This document shows, one piece after another, positions 56,445 through 64,000 of a DNA stretch of 64,000 nt. The DNA is from Klebsiella pneumoniae (GTDB taxonomy: Bacteria; Pseudomonadota; Gammaproteobacteria; Enterobacterales; Enterobacteriaceae): positions 4,345,447-4,409,446 of the forward strand of contig NZ_KN046818.1 in assembly GCF_000742135.1 (NCBI RefSeq). The letters run 5' to 3'. The position numbers and the translations under genes are program-made. The notes beneath the pieces are model-generated. The model was not told where the DNA came from, did not search any database, and saw only the letters and a list, made by a program, of their open reading frames with translations. Within the stretch, counting starts at the first letter, position 1; every line of letters begins with the position of its first letter.

Positions 56445-57086
56445 ATGACTGATATGTCCCATCAGTGCGTCATTGTAGGCATCGCCGGCGCATCGGCTTC
56501 TGGCAAAAGTCTTATCGCCAGTACTCTCTATCGCGAATTGCGTGAACAAGTTGGCGACGAACATATTGGCGTCATTCCGGAAGACAGCTATTACAAAGAT
56601 CAAAGCCATCTGTCGATGGAAGAGCGCGTCAAAACCAACTATGACCACCCGAGCTCAATGGACCACAGTCTGTTGTTCCAGCATTTGCAGATGCTGAAAA
56701 GCGGCCAGCCGATTGAACTGCCGGTCTATAGCTACGTCGAGCATACCCGCACGCCGAACACCATTCACGTCGAGCCGAAGAAGGTGATTATCCTTGAAGG
56801 GATCCTGCTGCTGACCGATGCGCGTCTGCGTAACGAGCTCAACTTCTCTATTTTCGTCGACACCCCTCTCGATATTTGCCTGATGCGCCGTATTAAGCGC
56901 GACGTTAACGAGCGCGGCCGCTCCATGGACTCGGTGATGGCCCAGTATCAGAAAACCGTGCGCCCGATGTTCCTGCAGTTTATTGAACCGTCGAAGCAGT
57001 ATGCCGACATCATCGTGCCGCGCGGCGGCAAAAACCGCATCGCTATTGATATTCTGAAGGCCAAAATCAGTCAGTTCTTTGAATAA
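56445..57086 (+). CDS. udk: Uridine/cytidine kinase
   Basis: A 213-residue pyrimidine salvage enzyme that phosphorylates uridine and cytidine to UMP and CMP. It has Walker A GASASGKS near residue 20, the PEDSYYKDQ segment and the nucleoside-binding [11 protein letters not shown] region. The ATG at 56445 (MTDMSHQ) matches E. coli; the upstream frame to 56379 is leader. Followed by dcd after 90 bases, as in E. coli. Confidence 0.97.
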   Translation: MTDMSHQCVIVGIAGASASGKSLIASTLYRELREQVGDEHIGVIPEDSYYKDQSHLSMEERVKTNYDHPSSMDHSLLFQHLQMLKSGQPIELPVYSYVEHTRTPNTIHVEPKKVIILEGILLLTDARLRNELNFSIFVDTPLDICLMRRIKRDVNERGRSMDSVMAQYQKTVRPMFLQFIEPSKQYADIIVPRGGKNRIAIDILKAKISQFFE

Positions 57087-57176
57087 CCTGGCCGAATTGT
57101 GTAACTTGCAAAGAGTAGCCCTGTTGCCCTCTCCGCCGCGAAGCGTGCGGGAAGCAGCCTTATAAGGAGAAAGCCC

Positions 57177-57758
57177 ATGCGTCTGTGTGACCGAGATATC
57201 GAAGCCTGGTTGGATGAAGGGCGACTCGCCATCAATCCGCGTCCGCCCGTTGAGCGTATTAATGGCGCGACGGTTGATGTACGGCTGGGTAATAAATTTC
57301 GCACCTTCCGTGGCCACACGGCGCCGTTTATCGATTTAAGCGGCCCGAAGGCCGAGGTCAGCGCCGCGCTGGACCGCGTGATGAGCGAAGAGATCGTCCT
57401 GCCGGAAGGGGAGGCCTTTTTCCTGCATCCGGGCGAACTGGCGCTGGCGGTGACCTACGAGTCTGTCACCCTGCCTGCCGACCTGGTAGGCTGGCTGGAC
57501 GGACGCTCCTCGCTGGCGCGCCTGGGGCTGATGGTGCACGTTACCGCGCACCGTATCGATCCAGGCTGGTCCGGCTGCATCGTGCTTGAGTTTTACAACT
57601 CCGGCAAGCTGCCGCTGGCGCTGCGCCCGGGGATGCCCATCGGCGCGCTGAGCTTTGAACCGTTATCGGGCCCGGCGGCCCGGCCGTATAACCGCCGTGA
57701 AGACGCCAAATATCGCGACCAGCAGGGCGCGGTTGCGAGCCGAATCGACAAGGATTGA
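57177..57758 (+). CDS. dcd: dCTP deaminase
   Basis: A 193-residue trimeric enzyme that deaminates dCTP to dUTP, the main source of dUMP for thymidylate synthesis in enterics. The family motif GRSSLARLG and the catalytic [15 protein letters not shown] region are present. It starts [15 protein letters not shown], as in E. coli. It lies between udk and asmA, conserved order. Confidence 0.97.
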
Positions 57759-57788
57759 TAACGTCAACGGGGTGTTGCTGAGGGTGCC

Positions 57789-59636
57789 ATGAGACGAATA
57801 CTGACAACGCTGATGATCCTGCTGGCGGTCATTGTCGCCGGGCTTACCTCGTTGGTATTGCTGGTCAATCCCAACGATTTTCGCGCCTATATGGTGCATG
57901 AGGTGGCAGAGCGCAGCGGTTATCAGCTTGACCTTGATGGCCCGCTGCGCTGGCACGTCTGGCCGCAGCTCAGCATTCTCAGCGGACGGATGACGCTGAC
58001 CGCCCGAGGCGCCGAAGAGCCGGTGATCCGCGCCGACAATATGCGCCTCGACGTGGCGCTGCTGCCGCTGCTCTCGCATCAGCTGCAGGTGAAGCAGGTG
58101 ATGCTCAAGGGCGCGGTGATCCAGCTGACCCCGAAAACCGAGGCGGTTCGCGACAGCTCAGCGCCGGTGGTGCCGCATGACAACACCCTGCCGCTGGCCC
58201 CGGGGGATCGCGGATGGTCCTACGATGTGCGTCAGCTGCAGGTGGCCGACAGCGTGCTCTTCTTCCAGCACGAGAACGGCGAGCAGGTGACCGTGCGCGA
58301 TATCCGTCTGCAGATGGAGCAGGATGAGAATCACCGGGCCACCGTGGATTTCTCCGGCCGGGTGAACCGCGACCAGCGCGACCTGGCGCTGAACTTCTCC
58401 GCCACCGTGCAGGGCGGCGATTATCCGCACTCCTTAAAAGCCGACTTTACCCAGCTTAGCTGGCAGCTGCGCGGCGCCGAGCTCCCACCGGACGGCATTA
58501 ATGGTCAGGGGAGTCTGCAGGCCAGCTGGCAGGAAGATGACAAGACCCTGCGTTTTGACAACCTGAATCTGATGGCTAACCGCAGCACCGTTACCGGCAG
58601 CGGCAGCGTGGTGCTGGGGGATCGCCCGGACTGGTCGCTGGATCTGCACGCCACCACTCTCGATCTCGATAGTCTGCTGGCGCAAAGGTCGCCGGCGACG
58701 GACAGTAGCGCCAGTCAGCAGGGCCAGAGTCAGACGCGACCGCTGCGCCCGGTGATCGCCGACAGCGATGAGCGCGAAGATTACCAGAGCCTGCGCGGCT
58801 TCAACGGCCGAATGGCCCTGAGCGCCGACCAGCTGCAGTGGCGCGGTCTGAACTTCACCCAGGTGCAGAGCGAAATCAGCAACCAGCAGGGGCTGCTGAC
58901 GGTCAGCAAAATGCAGGGCAATCTTGACGGCGGGCAGCTCTCTCTCCCTGGCACCCTGGATGCCAGCGGCGACACGCCGCTGGCGACGTTCCAGCCGGCG
59001 CTGCGGAATGTTGAGATCGGTTCGCTGATCAAAGCCTTTAACTATTCCTTAAACCTGACCGGCAAGCTGTCGCTGAGCGGCGAATTTTCCGGAACGCGCA
59101 TTGACGCTGATGATTTCCGTCGCCACTGGCAGGGACAGGCTCAGCTCCAGATGGCCGATACCCGCACCGAAGGGCTGAACTTCCAGCAGCTGGTGCAGCA
59201 GGCCGTGGAGCGCAGCACCAACGTGCGGGCGCAGGAAAATTACGACAATGCCACCCGCCTGGATTCCGTGAGCAGCCGGCTGACGCTGGATAACGGGCTG
59301 GTAACGCTGAACCGCCTGCAGGGGCAGTCCGACGTGATGGCGATGACCGGCGAAGGACAGCTCGATCTGCAGAAAGAGAACTGCGATATGCGCTTCAACG
59401 TGCGCGTGCTCGGCGGCTGGAAAGGGGAGGGCAAGCTTATCGACCGCCTGAAACAGACCGCTATCCCGCTGCGCATCTACGGCGAGTGGCAGTCGCTGAG
59501 CTACAGTCTGCAGGTCGACCAGATCCTGCGCAAACAGCTGCAGGATGAAGCGAAGCAGCGCCTCAACGACTGGGTTGAGCGTAATAAAGGCAGCAAAGAC
59601 GGCAACGATGCCAAAAAGCTGCTCGATAAGCTGTAA
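57789..59636 (+). CDS. asmA: AsmA, inner-membrane-anchored AsmA-family protein
   Basis: A 615-residue protein with one N-terminal membrane helix (TTLMILLAVIVAGLTSLVLLV) and a long periplasmic beta-rich part. AsmA-family proteins such as TamB, YhdP and YdbH bridge the envelope in phospholipid traffic, and AsmA was first found as a suppressor of OmpF assembly mutants. Two internal regions resemble the repeated AsmA domain, and the C terminus is basic and polar (WVERNKGSKDGNDAKKLLDKL). The length is close to the 617 residues of E. coli AsmA. Confidence 0.95.
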   Translation: MRRILTTLMILLAVIVAGLTSLVLLVNPNDFRAYMVHEVAERSGYQLDLDGPLRWHVWPQLSILSGRMTLTARGAEEPVIRADNMRLDVALLPLLSHQLQVKQVMLKGAVIQLTPKTEAVRDSSAPVVPHDNTLPLAPGDRGWSYDVRQLQVADSVLFFQHENGEQVTVRDIRLQMEQDENHRATVDFSGRVNRDQRDLALNFSATVQGGDYPHSLKADFTQLSWQLRGAELPPDGINGQGSLQASWQEDDKTLRFDNLNLMANRSTVTGSGSVVLGDRPDWSLDLHATTLDLDSLLAQRSPATDSSASQQGQSQTRPLRPVIADSDEREDYQSLRGFNGRMALSADQLQWRGLNFTQVQSEISNQQGLLTVSKMQGNLDGGQLSLPGTLDASGDTPLATFQPALRNVEIGSLIKAFNYSLNLTGKLSLSGEFSGTRIDADDFRRHWQGQAQLQMADTRTEGLNFQQLVQQAVERSTNVRAQENYDNATRLDSVSSRLTLDNGLVTLNRLQGQSDVMAMTGEGQLDLQKENCDMRFNVRVLGGWKGEGKLIDRLKQTAIPLRIYGEWQSLSYSLQVDQILRKQLQDEAKQRLNDWVERNKGSKDGNDAKKLLDKL

Positions 59637-59650
59637 TTCCCACCCCCGCG

Positions 59651-59668
59651 GCCCGGAAGTTTCCGGGC
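59651..59668 (+). terminator. Terminator after asmA
   Basis: GCCCGGAA-GT-TTCCGGGC is a perfect stem 14 bases past the asmA stop, followed by TGTGTGCTT, a weak T-rich tail. Confidence 0.6.
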
Positions 59669-59699
59669 TGTGTGCTTATCGTCAACGTCTGATGTCACG

Positions 59700-60010
59700 A
59701 TGATGCTGGGTGGCGGCTGCGCCTGACCCGGCCTGGGATGTGCGCAATATCATCCGTTTGCGTCGCCACTTAATGTAGGCCTGATAAGCGCAGCGCCATC
59801 AGGCAGTGTGGCAGCTACGCCTGGCCCGGTCTGGATTATACGGTGGGCCTCATACCCCGATTAGTTCGCCATCCCGTAGGCCTGATAAGCGCAGCGCCAT
59901 CAGGCAGTGTGGCGGCTACGCCTGACCCGGTCTGGATTATACGGTGGGTGTCATACCCCGATTAGTTCGCCATCCCGTAGGCCTGATAAGCGAAGCGCCA
60001 TCAGGCATTA
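59700..60010. repeat. Tandem REP/BIME cluster with a 101-base period
   Basis: GTAGGCCTGATAAGCGCAGC begins at 59775 and recurs at 59876 and, with one change, at 59977: exactly 101 bases apart. The spacer sequence (about GTGTGGC, then CTACGCCTG, then CCCGGTCTGGATTATACGG) is nearly the same in each copy. Another REP half (GGTGGCGGCTGCGCCTGACC) precedes them at 59707-59730. It lies between the convergent asmA and yegH genes. Confidence 0.88.
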
Positions 60011-60035
60011 AACAGGATATCTGGCTATCAATTTT

Positions 60036-60063
60036 ACGGCCCGGGATACCCCGGGCCGTTTTA
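60036..60063. terminator. Bidirectional terminator between asmA and yegH
   Basis: ACGGCCCGGG-ATAC-CCCGGGCCGT is a perfect ten-pair stem with an A/T-rich left flank (ATTTT) and TTTT on the right. It ends 10 bases before the yegH stop. Confidence 0.85.
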
Positions 60064-60073
60064 TGCCTGACGA

Positions 60074-61657
60074 TTACACCTCATAATCCAGCTCATCCTG
60101 CTTTACCGGCGGGACGATCTGCACCTTCTGCACCCGATGGCTGTCGACCTGCAGCGTGCGCAGCGTATAACCGTCAATCTCAATGGTCTCCCCTACCTGC
60201 GGCACATGCTGCAAATACTCCATCAACAGACCGGCAACGGTGTGATACTCACGTTTATCATCCAGCGGCAGCGGAACGTACTGCACCAGGTCCTCCAGCG
60301 GCATATGACCATTGACCGTCCACGAACCGTCCTGATGATGCTGAATATCGTGCCGGGCATCGATCTCCTCCACCTCATTGGGCAGATTGCCGGCGATGGT
60401 CTCCATCACGTCGCTGAGGGTCACAATCCCCTCGACGGAGCCAAACTCATCGACCACAAAGGCAAAATGGGTGCGGGCCTGGCGGAACTGCTCGAGCGCC
60501 GAGAGGAGCGGCAGGCCCTCCGGGAAGACCAGCGGTTGACGCACCAGCGCCTGCAGATCCAGCGGCTCCTGGCGCAGGGACTGCTGGAGCAGGTCAATAA
60601 CATGCACCACCCCCAGCAGATCTTCATTATCTTTCCCGCCGGTCACCACCAGCCGGGTATGCTGATTTTTCTCCACCAGGCTGCGGATCTCTTCCTCCGG
60701 CGCGCTGAGGTTGATGCGCTCGATATCATGGCGCGACGTCATAATACTGCTGACGCTGCGCTGATTAAGGTTCAGCACCCGCTCAATCATCAGTCGTTCC
60801 TGCGGATTAAACAGAGGATGTTGATCCTGATCGGCGACCAGCGACGCCGTGTCAGCATCCAGTTCAGCTTTTTCTTTCTGCCCGCTCAGCAGATTCATCA
60901 CCGCTTCGGTAGTGCGCTGACGCAGCGTCATATTGGCGGAGAGGAAGCGACGGCGGTTAAACTGCGCCAGCTGATTAAGCGCTTCAATCATGACCGAGAA
61001 GCCAATGGCCGCATATAAATAGCCTTTCGGAATGATAAAGCTGAAGCCTTCAGCAATCAGGCTGAAGCCGATCATCAGCAGGAAGCTCAGACAGAGGATC
61101 ACGATGGTCGGGTGGCTGTTAACGAAGCGCGTCAGCGCCTTGCTGGCCATCAGCATCAGGCTGATGGCGATAACCACCGCGGCCATCATCACCGCCAGGT
61201 GATCAACCATGCCGACGGCGGTGATCACCGAGTCAAGCGAGAAGATGGCGTCGAGCACCACGATCTGCGCCACGACGGCCCAGAATTTCGCCCCTTTGCG
61301 CTGGGTGGGGTTATCGCTGTCTTTCCCCTCCAGCCGCTCATTAAGCTCGACGGTCGCTTTAAACAGCAGAAACAGGCCGCCAAACAGCATAATCAAATCG
61401 CGGGCGCTAAAGCTGAAGTCGTGAAAAACAATCAGCGGTTTGGTCAGGGTGACCAGCCAGGAGATAGAGGCCAGCAGCAGGAGACGCATGACCATCGCCA
61501 GCATCAGGCCAGTGATCCGCGCGCGGTCGCGCTGGGCGGGAGGGAGTTTCTCGGCGAGGATAGCGATAAAGACCAGGTTATCGATACCCAACACCAGTTC
61601 GATAACCACCAGCGTGACGAGACCTGCCCAGATTGACGGATCGGCAATCCATTCCAT
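60074..61657 (-). CDS. yegH: YegH, TerC/CBS/CorC-domain membrane protein
   Basis: A 527-residue inner-membrane protein with three parts: a TerC-type membrane domain (about residues 1-225, with acidic segments [13 protein letters not shown] and [10 protein letters not shown]), a CBS pair (about 300-420) and a C-terminal CorC/HlyC domain (about 435-520). Related TerC proteins handle metals such as manganese. The ATG at 61657 ([13 protein letters not shown]) matches E. coli; upstream frame to 61726 is leader. The order asmA-yegH-capsule locus is conserved in Klebsiella. Confidence 0.92.
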   Translation of the reverse strand: MEWIADPSIWAGLVTLVVIELVLGIDNLVFIAILAEKLPPAQRDRARITGLMLAMVMRLLLLASISWLVTLTKPLIVFHDFSFSARDLIMLFGGLFLLFKATVELNERLEGKDSDNPTQRKGAKFWAVVAQIVVLDAIFSLDSVITAVGMVDHLAVMMAAVVIAISLMLMASKALTRFVNSHPTIVILCLSFLLMIGFSLIAEGFSFIIPKGYLYAAIGFSVMIEALNQLAQFNRRRFLSANMTLRQRTTEAVMNLLSGQKEKAELDADTASLVADQDQHPLFNPQERLMIERVLNLNQRSVSSIMTSRHDIERINLSAPEEEIRSLVEKNQHTRLVVTGGKDNEDLLGVVHVIDLLQQSLRQEPLDLQALVRQPLVFPEGLPLLSALEQFRQARTHFAFVVDEFGSVEGIVTLSDVMETIAGNLPNEVEEIDARHDIQHHQDGSWTVNGHMPLEDLVQYVPLPLDDKREYHTVAGLLMEYLQHVPQVGETIEIDGYTLRTLQVDSHRVQKVQIVPPVKQDELDYEV

Positions 61658-62235
61658 ATGTATTAAAACCTGTACGACTGCGGTATGTGTTACCACGATC
61701 ATGGATAAGATGAGTCTAAAATGCAATAACGACGCGGATATCGCCCTGCCGTGGATGGATATATTTCCAGTGGATTAAGCGAACCGATAAGAATTATGTT
61801 CCGGAAAAGAACAGTGAAAAAATAACACCATGGCGGCCACCATGGAATAAGCTTGCCGATATCAGAACTTTTTCCGCTGCGTTTCAGCGAGGGCGGCAAA
61901 AGGGCTTCCTCCCGCGGTTCGTCACGGTGAGCGCGGATGCGCAGAGCAGAAGCGAAGCGCGAAGCCCGCTCACAAAACCGGCAGAATTCATATTATGAAG
62001 TGAGTGCAGAATAGGGCGGATCGCAGTTCACCGCCGCGGATTCAGGCTAATATGTCGTCATATCCGGCTGTTTATGCTGAAATATATTGCCTGGCGAAAT
62101 TTATTATCTATATCTATTCTTTCCAGGCATACGCGCGGCGCGGCGGGGCCGGCGGCCAACAGACCCCGCTAGACGGGCCTCTCAGCCACATCGCGCGGCG
62201 CAAAGGAACGAGCCGCTGAATAACCTGAACGAAAA

Positions 62236-62249
62236 TAAGATTATTCTCA
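62236..62249. promoter_or_regulatory. RcsAB box upstream of galF
   Basis: TAAGATTATTCTCA matches the RcsAB consensus TAAGAATATTCCTA at 11 of 14 positions. It lies 187 bases upstream of the galF start, consistent with Rcs-dependent activation of capsule expression from the galF promoter in Klebsiella. Confidence 0.7.
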
Positions 62250-62379
62250 CTTCTGACTGTTGGTAAAAGGGAGTTGTGTGTATTCTTTTACGTGACAGTG
62301 AATTTAAGAATTTGGCGGGCAGATGCCCGGGCAGTATCCGTGTATTATCAGTTCCAATGGATTTGTGACATGTACAATT

Positions 62380-62402
62380 TTGCAAAACCGCGTGTTTTGC
62401 AA
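62380..62402 (+). promoter_or_regulatory. Leader hairpin just upstream of the galF ribosome-binding site
   Basis: TTGCAAAAC-CGCGT-GTTTTGCAA is a perfect nine-pair inverted repeat that ends six bases before the AGGTGA ribosome-binding site. It could act as an RNA element or as a protein-binding palindrome. Confidence 0.45.
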
Positions 62403-62422
62403 CCAAACAGGTGAAGATGAAT

Positions 62423-63313
62423 ATGGAGAATTTGAAAGCGGTTATTCCGGTCGCAGGACTAGGCATGCATATGCTGCCGGCCACAAAGGCAATTCCAAAG
62501 GAGATGCTGCCGATCGTTGATAAGCCAATGATTCAGTACATCGTTGACGAAATCGTCGCCGCCGGGATCAAAGAGATTGTTCTGGTGACGCACTCCTCGA
62601 AGAACGCGGTGGAAAACCACTTCGACACCTCCTACGAGCTGGAAGCCCTGCTGGAACAGCGCGTGAAGCGCCAGCTGCTGGCGGAAGTGCAGGCCATTTG
62701 CCCGCCGGGCGTGACCATCATGAACGTGCGTCAGGCGCAGCCGCTGGGCCTGGGCCACTCCATCCTCTGCGCCCGGCCGGTAGTCGGCGACAACCCGTTT
62801 GTGGTGGTCCTGCCGGATATCATCCTTGACGGCGGCACCGCTGACCCGCTGCGCTATAACCTCGCCGCTATGATCGCCCGCTTTAACGAGACCGGCCGCA
62901 GCCAGGTGCTGGCGAAACGCATGCCGGGCGATCTTTCCGAATACTCCGTCATCCAGACCAAAGAGCCGATGGTGGCTGAAGGCCAGGTGGCGCGTATCGT
63001 TGAGTTTATTGAAAAACCGGACGAACCGCAGACCCTGGACTCCGATCTGATGGCGGTGGGGCGCTACGTGCTGTCGGCGGATATATGGGCCGAACTGGAA
63101 CGTACCGAGCCGGGCGCATGGGGCCGTATCCAACTGACCGACGCCATTGCCGAACTGGCGAAGAAGCAGTCCGTCGACGCGATGCTGATGACCGGCGAAA
63201 GCTACGACTGCGGGAAGAAAATGGGCTACATGCAGGCCTTCGTCACCTACGGGATGCGTAACCTGAAAGAAGGCGCCAAATTCCGCGAAAGTATTAAAAA
63301 ACTGCTGGCCTGA
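62423..63313 (+). CDS. galF: GalF, UTP-glucose-1-phosphate uridylyltransferase-like protein
   Basis: A 296-residue nucleotidyltransferase of the GalU/GalF family, the conserved first gene of the Klebsiella capsule locus. It starts [26 protein letters not shown], where the GMHMLPAT loop differs from the catalytically strong GTRMLPAT of GalU, so GalF is thought to be a weak or regulatory partner in UDP-glucose supply. The ATG at 62423 has an AGGTGA site eight bases upstream; in-frame starts at 62411 (GTG) and 62417 (ATG) would add four or two residues. Confidence 0.95.
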   Translation: MENLKAVIPVAGLGMHMLPATKAIPKEMLPIVDKPMIQYIVDEIVAAGIKEIVLVTHSSKNAVENHFDTSYELEALLEQRVKRQLLAEVQAICPPGVTIMNVRQAQPLGLGHSILCARPVVGDNPFVVVLPDIILDGGTADPLRYNLAAMIARFNETGRSQVLAKRMPGDLSEYSVIQTKEPMVAEGQVARIVEFIEKPDEPQTLDSDLMAVGRYVLSADIWAELERTEPGAWGRIQLTDAIAELAKKQSVDAMLMTGESYDCGKKMGYMQAFVTYGMRNLKEGAKFRESIKKLLA

Positions 63314-63705
63314 GCGCCAGCCTGAAACCGAGCGGCAAGGCTGAAGCATTCGTCCTGCCGCGCAAAACGTTATGCAGAAATTATTCATAACGCGAATGTT
63401 ATAACGATTGTAAAGAAACGTATGGCTTCGGAGACTTCTGGTAGTTTGTCTCTGGCCTCTGTGGTGCAATGGTCGGAGTAGCGGCAATAATGCTTTATGA
63501 ATAGTCACTTAGTGCGACAATTCCTAAAGCGCAGGGAAAGCGGTCAACGACAGCCAAAAATAAAACTTGACTGCGATCATGTTTCCGCTTTAAACATCTC
63601 ACTTGCATGCATGAAAATGTGAAATGAATTGGCATGCGAGCTGGTACAGACATTACGGATAATCCCTGAGCACGGCAGTGGACATCATCGAAGGATCACA
63701 GGTAT
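63314..63705. promoter_or_regulatory. Intergenic region between galF and the PAP2 gene
   Basis: A 392-base AT-rich gap inside the capsule locus. It contains TTCTGGTAG at about 63438-63446 and GGAGTAGCGG at about 63474-63483, which loosely recall a JUMPstart element but are too degenerate to call. No gene is visible. An AAGGATCACAGG segment near 63691-63702 supplies the ribosome-binding site of the next gene. Confidence 0.35.
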
Positions 63706-64000
63706 ATGAACTGGCAACTCATCTCATTTTTTGGCGATAGCACCGTTTTGCTGCCAAGCGCAGCGGCGCTGTTTATTGTCCTGATGCTGCGTAAAACGTC
63801 GCGGTTGCTGGCGTGGCAGTGGAGTTTGCTGTTCGGCATCACCGGCGCTATCGTCTGCGCCTCCAAACTGGCCTTTATGGGCTGGGGTCTGGGTATTCGC
63901 GAGCTGGATTACACCGGCTTCAGCGGCCACTCAGCGCTTTCCGCGGCCTTCTGGCCTATCTTCCTGTGGCTGCTCAGCGCCCGTTTCTCCGTCGGTCTGC
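63706..64000 (+). CDS. cpsACP: PAP2-family phosphatase of the capsule locus, partial
   Basis: The first 98 codons of a gene that leaves the window on the right, beginning MNWQLISFFGDSTVLLPSAA. It has at least two membrane helices and the PAP2 signature SGHSA near residue 75, as in acid phosphatase/undecaprenyl-phosphate recycling enzymes. It is the second conserved gene of Klebsiella K loci (orf2 or cpsACP), before wzi and wza. Probably acts on lipid-linked intermediates of capsule synthesis; that is inference. Confidence 0.9.
   Translation, partial: MNWQLISFFGDSTVLLPSAAALFIVLMLRKTSRLLAWQWSLLFGITGAIVCASKLAFMGWGLGIRELDYTGFSGHSALSAAFWPIFLWLLSARFSVGL

Larger units (their letters stand above)
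61658..62422. promoter_or_regulatory. Long intergenic region between yegH and galF
   Basis: A 765-base gap before the capsule locus, AT-rich in parts. It holds the yegH promoter on the minus strand, CCATGG-CGGCCA-CCATGG at 61828-61845, an RcsAB-box-like site at 62236-62249, and a hairpin next to the galF ribosome-binding site at 62380-62402. I see no convincing gene; an open frame at 62004-62219 lacks a ribosome-binding site and family similarity. Confidence 0.45.

Noticed and set aside
59775..60010. CRISPR-like regular repeats
   Set aside because: The spacers are as conserved as the repeats and the units are REP-type palindromes; no cas genes are near.
62004..62219. 71-codon open frame between yegH and galF
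   Set aside because: No ribosome-binding site, compositionally odd product and no recognisable family; it also spans the AT-rich leader.
63430..63490. Possible JUMPstart/ops element between galF and the PAP2 gene
   Set aside because: Only short pieces (TCTGGTAG and GTAGCGG) match; the full ops core GGCGGTAGCGT is absent.

Overview
The window reads as chromosomal DNA of a Klebsiella pneumoniae-complex enterobacterium. The evidence is high-GC enteric coding, near-identity to E. coli housekeeping proteins (MetG, Mrp, FbaB, TrhP, BaeR, Udk, Dcd, GalF), the ribitol/D-arabinitol gene pair classically studied in Klebsiella, and a right edge that enters the 5' end of a Klebsiella-type capsule locus (galF, then a PAP2 phosphatase). 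I saw no tRNA, rRNA, CRISPR array, prophage or insertion sequence.

Layout: 1-100 start of an unidentified membrane/secreted protein; 330-3249 btsS-btsR-yehS; 3364-5397 metG; 5551-6660 mrp; 6657-7410 a GNAT gene and an rcnB homologue separated from rcnR/rcnA; 7594-12675 an adenine-use block (LysR, NCS2 permease, adenine deaminase, LysR, with a PurR-like box between ade and the second LysR gene); 12672-13094 a universal stress protein; 13285-14982 a TPP riboswitch with thiM-thiD; 15130-16182 fbaB; 16241-26604 the mirror-image pentitol island rbtT-rbtK-rbtD / rbtR / dalR / dalD-dalK-dalT; 26653-27315 a HAD phosphatase; 27613-34064 an enolase-superfamily enzyme with a five-gene Dpp/Opp-type ABC transporter of unknown substrate; 34309-36809 yegS, the sRNA cyaR and trhP (yegQ); 37128-48177 the mdtABCD-baeSR multidrug-efflux operon; 48478-49752 a dicarboxylate/amino-acid symporter; 50025-53789 an uncharacterised regulatory cluster (LuxR-type regulator, a 46-residue membrane protein, OmpR-type regulator and 7TMR-DISM histidine kinase); 53992-61657 yegD, alkA, udk, dcd, asmA, yegH; 62423-64000 galF and the start of the PAP2 gene.

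The order follows the E. coli 45-48 min backbone in reverse. The accessory blocks sit between backbone genes: pentitol plus ABC modules lie between fbaB and yegS, where E. coli K-12 carries gat, and the adenine block lies between thiM and rcnB, where E. coli carries rcnR-rcnA. The pentitol genes form two complete routes: ribitol to D-ribulose to D-ribulose-5-P, and D-arabinitol to D-xylulose to D-xylulose-5-P. Each has its own transporter and repressor, and the two near-identical transporters form a large inverted repeat around the island.

The least explained parts are the enolase/ABC module (27.5-34.1 kb) and the LuxR/small-protein/two-component cluster (50.0-53.8 kb). Both have clear domain identities but no assignable signal or substrate. 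Motif statements were made by eye and no database search was run.
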